From: Ferruginibacter sp.
GTDB lineage: Bacteria; Bacteroidota; Bacteroidia; Chitinophagales; Chitinophagaceae
Direction: 5' to 3'
DNA length: 34,231 nt
Assembly: GCA_025359625.1 (NCBI GenBank)
Contig: JANYFT010000055.1
Location: 1 to 34,231 of the forward strand
In this document: piece by piece, positions 27,496 through 34,231 of the stretch
How positions within the stretch are numbered: position 1 is the stretch's first letter
Layout: each line of letters begins with the position of its first letter
The notes under the pieces: generated by a model
Told to the model about the DNA's origin: nothing
Seen by the model: the letters and a program-made list of their open reading frames with translations, nothing else
Databases searched by the model: none
Program-made: the position numbers and the translations under genes

Positions 27496-27866
27496 CCGTT
27501 ATTATTTTTAAAATGAAGAGATTGAACCAATCCTATTGCTTTTGTTCTTACCTCTGCTGAAGCGGTTTCGTCATCCACTAAATTATTAAATCCAACAATT
27601 TTCTTATCACCGCCAAATGTTACCAGATCTACTTCTTTTTCTTCGCCTGGTTCAAAACGAACGGCCGTTCCGGCAGCAATATTCAGGCGCATACCAAATG
27701 CTTTTTCCCTGTTAAATTCCATTTGCTTATTTATTTCAAAAAAATGAAAGTGAGAGCCAACCTGCACCGGCCTGTCGCCCGTATTTACTACAATAATTTT
27801 GATAGTGCGCCTGCCGGCATTGCATTCGATATCGCCTGCTGCTAAAATATATTCACCTGGTATCAT
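27492..27866 (-). CDS. ureB: Urease beta subunit UreB
   Basis: This is a small structural subunit of urease, here a separate gene as in most bacteria. I place the start at the ATG at 27866, giving [12 protein letters not shown], which is the standard UreB N-terminus; the product has 124 residues. An in-frame ATG at 27884 would add MGAILI, but those bases belong to a hairpin repeat and are probably untranslated. Family signatures include [32 protein letters not shown] and [12 protein letters not shown]. The stop overlaps the ureC start. Confidence 0.95.
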   Translation of the reverse strand: MIPGEYILAAGDIECNAGRRTIKIIVVNTGDRPVQVGSHFHFFEINKQMEFNREKAFGMRLNIAAGTAVRFEPGEEKEVDLVTFGGDKKIVGFNNLVDDETASAEVRTKAIGLVQSLHFKNNNG

Positions 27867-27878
27867 AATAAGAATTGC

Positions 27879-27899
27879 CCCCATCCCCTAAAGGGAAGT
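27879..27899 (-). repeat. Hairpin repeat, copy C, at the ureB start
   Basis: On the minus strand this reads TTCCCTTTAGGGGATGGGGG then C: a CCCT/AGGG mini-hairpin followed by a G-run. It is the inverted counterpart of the repeat at 28020–28041 and supplies the false upstream ATG of ureB. Confidence 0.6.
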
Positions 27900-28014
27900 A
27901 AAGGCATGGGTTTTAATTTTTTAATTTAATAAGGAAAATATAGTTTATTAAGATTTAGTACAACTTTCCTTCTCTTTCCGTTAATTTTTGTAGCTTATCG
28001 AAATACCCTTCAAA

Positions 28015-28347
28015 CTAAGTTCCCCCTTTCGGGACAGGGGCTCCCGGCCTTATCGGATCATTCACCGTCACTAACTTTGTTCCGTCACGAAAAGTAGCTT
28101 CAATCTGTATTTCATGGATCATTTCCGGGATGCCTTCCATCACGTCATCTGTGGTTAAAATGGTACAGCCATATTGCATCAGGTCTGCGACTGTTCTGCC
28201 ATCACGGGCGGCTTCCTGTAAATGGCTGCTGATAAGAGCAATGGCTTCGGGATAATTTAGTTTTAACCCCCGGGCTTTTCTTTTTTCTGCTAACTCGCCG
28301 GCTAAAAAAAGTAATAACTTTTCAGATTCTCTGGGTGATAAGTGCAT
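28015..28347 (-). CDS. ureA: Urease gamma subunit UreA with repeat-derived C-terminal extension
   Basis: This is the small gamma subunit of urease. Residues 1–99 ([20 protein letters not shown] to [10 protein letters not shown]) follow the roughly 100-residue family closely, including [14 protein letters not shown], then [20 protein letters not shown]. The last 10–11 residues ([11 protein letters not shown]) go beyond the usual end of the family. They are encoded by a G/C-rich hairpin repeat (28020–28041) that runs into the stop codon. UreA is the first gene of the operon; a TAnnTTTG promoter element lies about 40 bases upstream. A 148-base gap separates it from ureB, much longer than the overlapping junctions downstream. 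Confidence 0.95.
   Translation of the reverse strand: MHLSPRESEKLLLFLAGELAEKRKARGLKLNYPEAIALISSHLQEAARDGRTVADLMQYGCTILTTDDVMEGIPEMIHEIQIEATFRDGTKLVTVNDPIRPGAPVPKGGT
28020..28041 (+). repeat. Hairpin repeat, copy E, overlapping the 3' end of ureA
   Basis: The + strand reads TTCCCCCTTTCGGGACAGGG then GC. It has the same order of parts as copy C (pyrimidine arm, TTT, G-rich arm, second G-run) but faces the opposite way, so the two form an inverted pair about 163 bases across. It encodes the extra C-terminal residues of UreA. Confidence 0.6.
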
Positions 28348-28384
28348 GGTTAGAAATAATTATATGGTTACCGGTACAGGCATG

Positions 28385-28392
28385 CAAAAGTA
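28385..28392 (-). promoter_or_regulatory. Candidate Bacteroidota-type promoter (-7 element) for the urease operon
   Basis: On the minus strand the sequence is TACTTTTG, an exact match to the TAnnTTTG -7 consensus of Bacteroidota housekeeping promoters. It lies about 38 bases upstream of the ureA ATG. No clean TTTG is visible at the -33 position, so the call rests on the -7 element and its position. Confidence 0.45.
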
Positions 28393-28849
28393 GTAATCGT
28401 TTTGAACGAATGTTAAGATAAGAAAAAACAAAACACAACGGCTTTACTTTTTTTATTGTGGCTGCAATAAAGTTTTTGTTTTAGCGATTTAGATATCGAA
28501 ACCAAGCAATCAATTGATTGTTAACCTGAAAAACCACCAACTATTGAAACCTCATTTTGCTGTGCCTTTTAAAAAAAGGAGTTTATCCGTTACCAATATT
28601 GACCCTAATTTTTTTTTAGATGCATGTATGCTAAAATGGGGTAAACCCCATAGCGGTGCAATCATTTTAACTCACGATCCGGCACACGCTGCACAAGTTT
28701 GATTAAATAAAAAATGCATTGCGGAAAGTATAAATGACAGTAGTCATTTTATCATATCCCTCTACTATATTCCATTTAAAATTCTTGATAACTAAGGTGT
28801 AAAAAATCTACAGTTTACCTTTTATTGTTAGGCACGACCAAAGAAGAAT

Positions 28850-28871
28850 GGCCCCGTTATTGGACGGGGCC
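28850..28871 (-). terminator. G/C-rich hairpin terminator after the PAP2-like gene
   Basis: GGCCCCGT (28850–28857) and ACGGGGCC (28864–28871) form a perfect 8-bp stem with a six-base loop, 10 bases after the stop of the minus-strand gene. The minus-strand side continues ATTCTTCTTTGG and the plus side CCTTCGTTTTTATAA, so it may work in both directions and insulate the urease operon. Confidence 0.6.
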
Positions 28872-28880
28872 CCTTCGTTT

Positions 28881-29573
28881 TTATAACTGAATAGAAGCGC
28901 CTATCAACTGGCAAATAAAGCCAATTAATAACCCACTATAAATATCGTTAGGTGTATGATCGCTAACAATCATCCGGGAAGTGCAAACCAGCCCTGCAAT
29001 CAATAAGGCAGCGCTAAATGGCCAGGTCATCAGCATAGTATTTTGCTGCATTATAACAAAGCATATACCCACTAAACCACCCATGCCAATAGCATGCATG
29101 CTCACCTTAAAATAAATATTTGCTATCAATGCGGCTGCCGACGAAATAAAAACACCAAACATAAATGCTACCAGTATTCTAGGTATCTCTGGCCGTTCTC
29201 TTAACTGATATTGGGTCCAAAAGAAAAATATCATAGAAGTAACATAAAGAAGAATGCGGTCTCTTTGGGAACGAAAGTAAATTGATTCAGTAAATCCCAG
29301 GGCTTTTAATAACAGTGCCGTTATTAATGGAAAAAAAACAGCATTTATAGTAAAACTTATCAGCACTCCTTTTTTACCTGCATCACTAAATCCTGAAAAA
29401 TAAGACGGGTGTATAAATTCTATAAACCAGCATACATAAAAAGGAATAAACAGTGGATGAAAAATGTACGAAAATAAATGTGCAAAAAACCTGACCACCA
29501 CAGGTTGCTGGCTCCCTGCTGCAATTTGCTGGTGCTGTGGTATTGATAATTCACTATTCACAATTGAGTGCAT
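28881..29573 (-). CDS. PAP2-like integral membrane protein (possible lipid phosphatase)
   Basis: This is a 230-residue membrane protein with about six hydrophobic helices. The C-terminal part matches the third phosphatase motif of the PAP2 superfamily exactly: SRX5HX3D as S199-R200, H206 and D210 (SRMIVSDHTPND). SMH at 158–160 sits where PSGH is expected, giving a candidate catalytic histidine H160. The first motif (KX6RP) is not clear; RSQRDRI at 101–107 may stand in for it. It may be a divergent undecaprenyl-pyrophosphate or phosphatidate phosphatase, but inactivity cannot be excluded. It is downstream of rpoN on the same strand after 24 bases, so the two may share a transcript, and a strong hairpin follows. 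Confidence 0.65.
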   Translation of the reverse strand: MHSIVNSELSIPQHQQIAAGSQQPVVVRFFAHLFSYIFHPLFIPFYVCWFIEFIHPSYFSGFSDAGKKGVLISFTINAVFFPLITALLLKALGFTESIYFRSQRDRILLYVTSMIFFFWTQYQLRERPEIPRILVAFMFGVFISSAAALIANIYFKVSMHAIGMGGLVGICFVIMQQNTMLMTWPFSAALLIAGLVCTSRMIVSDHTPNDIYSGLLIGFICQLIGASIQL

Positions 29574-29576
29574 TTA

Positions 29577-29597
29577 GTCCCCTTTGGAGGATAGGGT
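29577..29597 (+). repeat. Degenerate hairpin repeat, copy D, between rpoN and the PAP2-like gene
   Basis: TCCCCTTTGGAGGATAGGGT (29578–29597) has the same layout as the ureA-end repeat (C-run, TTT, G-run, second G-run) but with mismatches. It fills almost the whole gap between the two minus-strand genes. Confidence 0.45.
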
Positions 29598-31085
29598 TTA
29601 TAATTCTTTTCTTAATCTTGCAACGGGTACATTTAATTGTTCCCGGTATTTGGCAACTGTTCTGCGGGCAATATTGTATCCCTTTTCCTGTAATAATTCT
29701 GTCAATCGTTCATCACTTAGCGGCCGCTTTTTGCTTTCTCCTTCTATTAAATTGCTTAGTATTTTTTTTACTTCCCTGGTACTCACTTCTTCGCCACTGT
29801 CCGTTTGTAAACTTTCACTAAAGAAAAACTTTAAGCGGTAGGTGCCAAATTCTGTTTGTACAAATTTGCTGTTGGCCACACGGCTGATGGTACTGATATC
29901 AAGATTAGTTTTTTCGGCAATATCTTTTAATATCATCGGCCTTAATTCTGTTTCGTCACCAGTTACAAAAAAATCATACTGGTAAGTCATGATAGCATCC
30001 ATGGAACTTAGTAAAGTATGTTGCCTTTGCTTAATGGCATCAATGAACCATTTGGCCGCATCAATTTTTTGCTTTATAAAAAGTACCGCCTCCTTTTGCC
30101 GTTTATCTTTTTTTGTACCCTTGTCATAGTCCTTCAGCATATCCCGGTAACCTTCGCTAATGCGCAGGTCTGGTGCATTCCTGCTGTTTAAAGTAAGTTC
30201 TAATTTACCGGCGTTGTTATGGATAAAAAAATCCGGAATCACATATCCTTCTCCTTTGCCGCTTTCGCCAATATTACCCCCCGGCTTAGGATTCAGTTTT
30301 ATTATCTGGTTAATGATCTCTCTTAACTGATCGTCGGTAATATTTAAGCCCCGCTGAATTTTTTCGTAATGTTTTTTTGTAAACTCTTCAAAATATTTAT
30401 CCAATACTTTAATGGCCATTTCTACATGTTTACCCTGGTGCACATTTCTTTCCAGTTGTATCAGCAGGCATTCCTGCAGGTTACGGGCACACACACCCGG
30501 CGGGTCAAACTGCTGAATCTGTAAAACCAACTGGCTGATTTCTTCTTCGTCTGTATTAATGTTTTGTCTAAAGGCAAGGTCATCTACAATAGCGCCGAGA
30601 TCCCTTCGCAAGTATCCATCATCATCCAGGTTGCCAATAATTTGCTCCGCCACGCTTTGCTTATGTTCATCTAAACTAAGTTGCCCCAATTGCTCCAGCA
30701 TCAATTCGTTAAAACCTGTTTCAACTTTATGCGGAATTACCTTGCTGTCGTCCTGTTCAGGATAATTTTCGTCCCTCATTTTATAGTCAGCAATATCATC
30801 ATCACCATCCTGCACATAATCGCTGATGTCAATATTTTCATATTCGTCCTGGCTGCCATCCGGTTCAAAATCATCTGTCGGTGTTTCAAATTCGTCGCTA
30901 GCATCGTTCTCAAATTCTTCCGCTTCCTCTTCTTCGCCTGTTTCCAAAGCAGGATTTTCTTCCAGCTCTTCTTTAATACGTTCTTCCAGCAAGGCGGTAG
31001 GCACCTGCAGCAATTTCATTAACTGAATTTGCTGTGGTGATAATTTTTGTAATTGCCGCTGGTATAATCCCTGACTTAATGCCAT
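29598..31085 (-). CDS. rpoN: RNA polymerase sigma-54 factor
   Basis: This sigma factor directs transcription from -24/-12 promoters with AAA+ activators. It has 495 residues, normal length. Region I, which binds activators, is the Gln/Leu-rich start (LYQRQLQKLSPQQIQLMKLLQVP). Region II is a long, very acidic linker (about residues 52–115). The core-binding domain follows, with FDPPGVCARNLQECLLIQLE, and the HTH region with TNLDISTISRVANSKFVQT. The C-terminal RpoN box is ARRTVAKYRE at about 473–482. All regions are intact. No sigma-54 activator gene is in the window. The leader contains a dispersed 26-bp repeat and hairpins. Confidence 0.97.
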   Translation of the reverse strand: MALSQGLYQRQLQKLSPQQIQLMKLLQVPTALLEERIKEELEENPALETGEEEEAEEFENDASDEFETPTDDFEPDGSQDEYENIDISDYVQDGDDDIADYKMRDENYPEQDDSKVIPHKVETGFNELMLEQLGQLSLDEHKQSVAEQIIGNLDDDGYLRRDLGAIVDDLAFRQNINTDEEEISQLVLQIQQFDPPGVCARNLQECLLIQLERNVHQGKHVEMAIKVLDKYFEEFTKKHYEKIQRGLNITDDQLREIINQIIKLNPKPGGNIGESGKGEGYVIPDFFIHNNAGKLELTLNSRNAPDLRISEGYRDMLKDYDKGTKKDKRQKEAVLFIKQKIDAAKWFIDAIKQRQHTLLSSMDAIMTYQYDFFVTGDETELRPMILKDIAEKTNLDISTISRVANSKFVQTEFGTYRLKFFFSESLQTDSGEEVSTREVKKILSNLIEGESKKRPLSDERLTELLQEKGYNIARRTVAKYREQLNVPVARLRKEL

Positions 31086-31164
31086 ATGTTATGTTCAAAT
31101 CCCAAAGGATTGATTGATTTTTAATAATAATTATTTTGTTTCGGGCATTTGTTTTCCATGTGGT

Positions 31165-31190
31165 CATTGTTGTGTCACTCCCTTATACTA
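31165..31190 (+). repeat. 26-bp dispersed repeat, copy 2, upstream of rpoN
   Basis: This is the second copy of the sequence found in the ureF–ureG gap, starting CATTGTTGTGTCACTCCCTT. It lies 80 bases upstream of the rpoN start and is followed by nested inverted repeats (31191–31249): TATACCA/TGGTATA outside and TGATGC-ATA-GCATCA (31214–31228) inside. This composite resembles a REP-like unit. Confidence 0.7.
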
Positions 31191-31336
31191 TATACCAATG
31201 TGGAACTTTTTATTGATGCATAGCATCATTGCAGTTTATGACTGGTATAAGAGGTTAAACAATGGGTAAAACTATTAAACAAACTAAGCGGCCCGTGTAA
31301 TAATATCGTAAATTTACAAACATTGAACTTTGAAAA

Positions 31337-31663
31337 GTGAATAAAAAAGGTAAATTTTTATTTTTCTGCATGATTTTTGTTGCACCTGTCATTTATTCGC
31401 AAAATCAGCAACAAAAAAAGAGTAGTTTATTATTGCTTCGACCCCTGTCAAATTCTTTGCCAGCAACACTTTCAATAACCAAGTACTCCAAAGCAACCAC
31501 TATTTCCCAACCATTTTTATCTCCCAGTTATTATTCTACTCAATTAGCCTTTTTTTGCAAACAGGAAATTAAATTTGAAAAAACTGCTATATTTCCTTTT
31601 AAATTCCGGTTGGGCAGCGTAGAAGAGTGCGACCGGATGGAAGGAAAGCGACGGGTTAATTAA
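31337..31663 (+). CDS. Small secreted hypothetical protein
   Basis: This is a 108-residue protein of unknown function with a clear signal peptide, about residues 1–22 (NKKGKFLFFCMIFVAPVIYS). The middle is Ser/Thr-rich and probably flexible. The C-terminal part FFCKQEIKFEKTAIFPFKFR followed by LGSVEECDRMEGK resembles a conserved tail that I recognise from many small hypothetical proteins of Chitinophagaceae-type genomes, which supports a real gene. The start is GTG: an in-frame stop lies two codons upstream, and the next Met (residue 12) would cut the signal peptide. It is flanked by minus-strand genes and ends 53 bases from the convergent aminotransferase gene. Confidence 0.7.
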   Translation: MNKKGKFLFFCMIFVAPVIYSQNQQQKKSSLLLLRPLSNSLPATLSITKYSKATTISQPFLSPSYYSTQLAFFCKQEIKFEKTAIFPFKFRLGSVEECDRMEGKRRVN

Positions 31664-31671
31664 AAATTAAA

Positions 31672-31698
31672 GCATCCACATAAATGCAGATGCCTTTT
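31672..31698. terminator. Weak hairpin between convergent genes
   Basis: GCATC (31672–31676) and GATGC (31689–31693) form a 5-bp stem followed by CTTTT, with A-rich sequence on the other side. It sits between the stops of the small secreted protein and the aminotransferase, where a bidirectional terminator is expected. Confidence 0.45.
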
Positions 31699-31716
31699 AT
31701 TGTAGATATAATTTTT

Positions 31717-32937
31717 TCAGGCAATTACCTGTTGCCCTTTCAAAATTTTATTGATTACGTTTACCATTTGTTCGCCCTTAGTTTTAATCTGTTCTTCTGT
31801 CCACGATAAACTAATGGCGGTAGAAACGCAGCGCCCCATCACCGCATCGCTGGCACTAAAATCTTTATTGGCATGATGAATAACGGCCGCCTTTAAATCA
31901 GGATGTAAATGATTAAGTGTAACAGCATTTTTAAGATGGTCCCATTTACTGATGTAGTGCCAGTTATTTACAAACCAGTAAAAATTACCAGCCAGTATTC
32001 CCTGCGTTTTCATTTCGGCCACTACTGCTTTTGTAATTGCTTCTGTTGGTAAAAACCAGCTTAAAAAACTGCAGCTGTCACCTGCCTCATCCGGCACCCT
32101 TCTAAAACTAATTTCCGGGATGGTTGCCAAAATTTGCCGGAGCATTTTATTATTACTGCGTTGTATGCTTAAGAAAGTATCCAGTTTTTTTATCTGCGCT
32201 AATCCAACAGCAGCATGTAATTCGCTGATGCGGAAATTATAGCCGATAAAGGGATGAAGATCTGCGCCCCTGTCCAATCCTCCTCTATGGTCGTGCCCAT
32301 GATCGCTGTAGCCATCTGTGCTGGTATATATATCTTCCCGGTTGGTCATTACTACACCACCTTCTGCACAGGTAATAGTTTTTACAAAATCAAAACTAAA
32401 AGTACCGGCATCGCCAATGGTACCCAATTTTTTTCCTTTGTAAGATGCACCAATACTCTGGCAGGCATCTTCCAGCAAAAGGAGTTTGTGTTCTTTACAA
32501 ATGGCTACGATGGCGTCCATATCTGCCATACTGCCACACATGTGTACGGGCATTACACATTTTGTTTTCTGGGTAATGGCATTGCGTACAGCCTCAGGGT
32601 TTAAGGTGAGCGTATCATCTATATCTACCAAAACAGGGATGGCGCCAACAGATAATACGGCTTCAAAACTTGCTACAAAAGTAAAGGCAGGCAGAATTAT
32701 TTCATCGCCATAGCCAATGCCCAGGGCACTCATGGCAGCGGTTAATGCGGCTGTGCCACTGCTTACTAACTGGGCATGTTTGCAACCAAAGGTTTCGCAA
32801 ATGGCTGTTTCCATTTCTTTGGCTTTCCAAATGCCTTTGCGGGGTCCATCAAAGCCATACCGCATTAGGATCCCTGTTTCTAAAACATCATTTACTTCTT
32901 TGCGTTCTTCTGCTCCAAAAAATTCAAAACCAGGCAT
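31717..32937 (-). CDS. DegT/DnrJ/EryC1/StrS family PLP-dependent aminotransferase
   Basis: This is a 406-residue fold-type I aminotransferase of the sugar aminotransferase family, which usually converts keto-sugars of nucleotide diphosphates to amino sugars. The PLP-binding lysine is K186 in FDFVKTITCAEGGVV, with D157 in LLEDACQS contacting the pyridine nitrogen. The phosphate-binding SSGTAAL is at 59–65, and LPAFTFVAS is a family signature. No sugar-nucleotide or glycosyltransferase genes adjoin it, so the pathway is unknown. It appears to be a single-gene unit with its own promoter element upstream. Confidence 0.9.
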   Translation of the reverse strand: MPGFEFFGAEERKEVNDVLETGILMRYGFDGPRKGIWKAKEMETAICETFGCKHAQLVSSGTAALTAAMSALGIGYGDEIILPAFTFVASFEAVLSVGAIPVLVDIDDTLTLNPEAVRNAITQKTKCVMPVHMCGSMADMDAIVAICKEHKLLLLEDACQSIGASYKGKKLGTIGDAGTFSFDFVKTITCAEGGVVMTNREDIYTSTDGYSDHGHDHRGGLDRGADLHPFIGYNFRISELHAAVGLAQIKKLDTFLSIQRSNNKMLRQILATIPEISFRRVPDEAGDSCSFLSWFLPTEAITKAVVAEMKTQGILAGNFYWFVNNWHYISKWDHLKNAVTLNHLHPDLKAAVIHHANKDFSASDAVMGRCVSTAISLSWTEEQIKTKGEQMVNVINKILKGQQVIA

Positions 32938-32977
32938 ATAATAAATTTAGAATGGACAAATAAAAATACTTGAATTA

Positions 32978-33007
32978 CAAAGGTAGAGAAAAACGGTTTG
33001 GTACAAT
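32978..33007 (-). promoter_or_regulatory. Candidate Bacteroidota-type promoter of the aminotransferase gene
   Basis: Minus-strand TACCTTTG (32978–32985) matches the TAnnTTTG -7 consensus exactly. ATTG (33004–33007), 18 bases upstream, approximates the -33 TTTG. It is about 40 bases upstream of the ATG. Confidence 0.5.
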
Positions 33008-33111
33008 AGTGGAACTGTGGCGAATTAGGTCTTGATCTATTAAAACAAGCCTGAAAGATTTTATCAATAATAACATCAGCAAAAAATTAAATGAAGCCTC
33101 ATGAAATTTGC

Positions 33112-34231
33112 TTATTTCAACCATTCCATTGCAGGCAGCGCAGCCGGTTCTTTAAAATAAAGCAATCGTAAACTATCGCTCCAGCCATTGGGATTGCTTT
33201 CAAAATTTTTACTGCTGAAAAATATCATTCCCTGAATATTTGATTTGCTGCGCAAAGAATCTATTTGCCTGGTAAGTTGTGTATGCTCTTTCCATGCTTT
33301 ATTGGTATTTGCTTTATAAATGCCCAGCCCAATATAGCAATGCCGGCCGTAAGTATGGTTGTTCCACCAGTCTAATAATAAACTGTAGGGCGCTTTTGGA
33401 TGGCTAAATTCCCAATACAGTTGTGGTGCCACATAATCTATCCAGCCATTTTTTAACCACAATAATATATTAGCATACAGGTCATCGTAATTGCTGGCTG
33501 CGCCAATTGTTTTGCTTCCATTTACCGGGTCTTTGTCTGCATTACGCCATATACCAAAAGGGCTGATACCAAACTGACATGTTTTGTTAATTGATTTAAT
33601 AACCCTGCCCAGCAGGGCAATGATAGAATCAGTATTGCTTCTCCGCCAGTCCTCTTTTGTTAAACCATTACCATATTGCTGGTAACTTGCATTGTCTGGA
33701 AATTCTTTTCCTGTAATGCGATAGGGATAAAAATAATCGTCAAAATGAATCCCATCTACAGCATACCTGCTTACCACATCTTTAACCACACCTGCTACAT
33801 ATTGCTGTACGGCTTTGTTGCCGGGATCAAAATATCTTTTATCACCATAAGGTAAAAACCAATCGGGATGAAGCCGGGTGATATGCGTAGCTGAAATGGT
33901 AGACACTCCAATGGTAAACTCTGCCCTGTAAGGATTCATCCAGGCATGAAAGGCCATTTTGCGTTTATGCGTTTCAGTTATCATAAATTCCAATGGGTCA
34001 TAATAAGGCACCGGCGGTTGCCCTTGTTTTCCGGTAAGCCATTCGCTCCATGGTTCAAATTGCGAGGGATAAAGAGCATCCGCAGCAGGCCGTATCTGCA
34101 CTATCATTGCATTGATGCCATTGTGTTGGTGCATATCAAGCAATTTAATGAACTCGGCCTTTTGCGAATCACTATTAAAATTTCCTTTAGCGGGCCAGTC
34201 AATATTATCAACCGTAGCCACCCATACACCT
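33112..34231 (-). CDS. GHL10-type glycosyl hydrolase-like protein (family 10 glycosylhydrolase, DUF187), 5' end missing
   Basis: This gene is cut by the right edge of the window: the frame stays open through the last base, where it reads GVWVATVDNIDWP, the usual beginning of the GHL10 domain after a signal peptide. The GTG at 34219–34221 is an internal valine codon, not the start. About 373 residues are visible. Features are NAMIVQIRPAADALYPS, then SEWLTGKQG, AFHAWMNPYRAEF and the conserved acidic DGIHFDDYFYPYR motif, all typical of this (beta/alpha)8 family. The domain seems complete at its C-terminus, ending MEWLK. Such proteins are thought to be exported hydrolases of polysaccharide or peptidoglycan-like glycans; the substrate here is unknown. 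Confidence 0.9.
   Translation of the reverse strand, partial: GVWVATVDNIDWPAKGNFNSDSQKAEFIKLLDMHQHNGINAMIVQIRPAADALYPSQFEPWSEWLTGKQGQPPVPYYDPLEFMITETHKRKMAFHAWMNPYRAEFTIGVSTISATHITRLHPDWFLPYGDKRYFDPGNKAVQQYVAGVVKDVVSRYAVDGIHFDDYFYPYRITGKEFPDNASYQQYGNGLTKEDWRRSNTDSIIALLGRVIKSINKTCQFGISPFGIWRNADKDPVNGSKTIGAASNYDDLYANILLWLKNGWIDYVAPQLYWEFSHPKAPYSLLLDWWNNHTYGRHCYIGLGIYKANTNKAWKEHTQLTRQIDSLRSKSNIQGMIFFSSKNFESNPNGWSDSLRLLYFKEPAALPAMEWLK

Larger units (their letters stand above)
28348..28880. other. Intergenic region upstream of the urease operon
   Basis: These 533 bases hold the urease promoter near 28385, a 7-bp hairpin AAATGAC-AGTA-GTCATTT (28732–28749) followed by TAT, and the G/C-rich terminator at 28850–28871. 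An open frame at 28514–28702 lacks an ATG (TTG start) and I do not accept it as a gene. No RNA gene or regulator gene is visible. Confidence 0.55.

Noticed and set aside
27867..27884. Longer UreB start (MGAILI extension)
   Set aside because: Encoded by a hairpin repeat; the standard UreB N-terminus MIPGEY begins at the downstream ATG.
22299..28347. Possible horizontal transfer of the urease operon
   Set aside because: No transposase, tRNA or integrase borders it and its base composition looks like the neighbours by eye; the repeats within it are short and dispersed.
28514..28702. 62-codon open frame on the + strand upstream of the urease operon
   Set aside because: It starts with TTG, has no ATG and no recognisable domain, and lies in a promoter/terminator region; probably chance.
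30973..31167. 64-codon minus-strand frame whose ATG lies in the 26-bp repeat
   Set aside because: It overlaps the start of rpoN in another frame and has low-complexity N/I/K-rich residues; most likely a shadow.
1..34231. CRISPR array, tRNA, rRNA or phage genes
   Set aside because: None of the regular spaced repeats, T-loop-like sequences or phage/transposase proteins were seen on either strand.

Overview
The window looks like a chromosomal segment from a member of the Bacteroidota, most likely a Chitinophagaceae-type soil or water bacterium. The evidence is the gene content: a DUF5686/carboxypeptidase-like outer-membrane protein, a NagB–PIG-L fusion, a three-gene split acyl-CoA carboxylase, and S9 peptidase and GHL10-type proteins. 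A-rich leaders without Shine-Dalgarno motifs and two TAnnTTTG-type -7 elements also fit. The family-level assignment is inference. No rRNA, tRNA, CRISPR array, prophage or complete insertion sequence is visible.

Layout, left half: 1–5.8 kb is a + strand multidrug efflux operon (RND pump, outer-membrane channel, then a short-chain dehydrogenase) closed by a strong hairpin terminator; the membrane-fusion subunit presumably lies left of the window. 6–11.5 kb holds a DUF5686 protein, a convergent exported methyltransferase and an S9 peptidase. 11.7–15.4 kb encodes a split biotin-dependent carboxylase: biotin carrier, biotin carboxylase and propionyl-CoA-type carboxyltransferase. It is followed by a convergent saccharopine-dehydrogenase-like enzyme, a DctA-like C4-dicarboxylate symporter, a glucosamine-6-phosphate deaminase fused to a PIG-L deacetylase, and a small YtxH protein.

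Layout, right half: 21–22.2 kb has a decayed CBS-domain fragment and an aldo/keto reductase. 22.3–28.35 kb is a complete minus-strand urease operon, ureA-ureB-ureC-ureE-ureF-ureG-ureD, ending in a probable nickel permease. Beyond it lie a PAP2-like membrane protein and sigma-54 (both minus strand), a small secreted hypothetical protein (+), a DegT-type aminotransferase (minus) and a GHL10 protein cut by the right edge (minus).

The genes form a metabolic whole only locally. The urease operon contains the structural subunits, the nickel-insertion chaperones and a likely nickel importer. The carboxylase would feed propionyl-CoA into methylmalonyl-CoA and succinate, and the DctA-like carrier could bring in C4 acids, though these two are not one operon.

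Nothing here looks like a wholly new system. The most interesting signals are short dispersed repeats. An inverted pair of G/C-rich hairpin repeats sits in the ureA–ureB junction and appears to have supplied the last residues of UreA and a false start for UreB. A 26-bp repeat (25/26 identical) sits both in the only other large gap of the urease operon and upstream of rpoN. Repeats of a related style also flank the RND gene.
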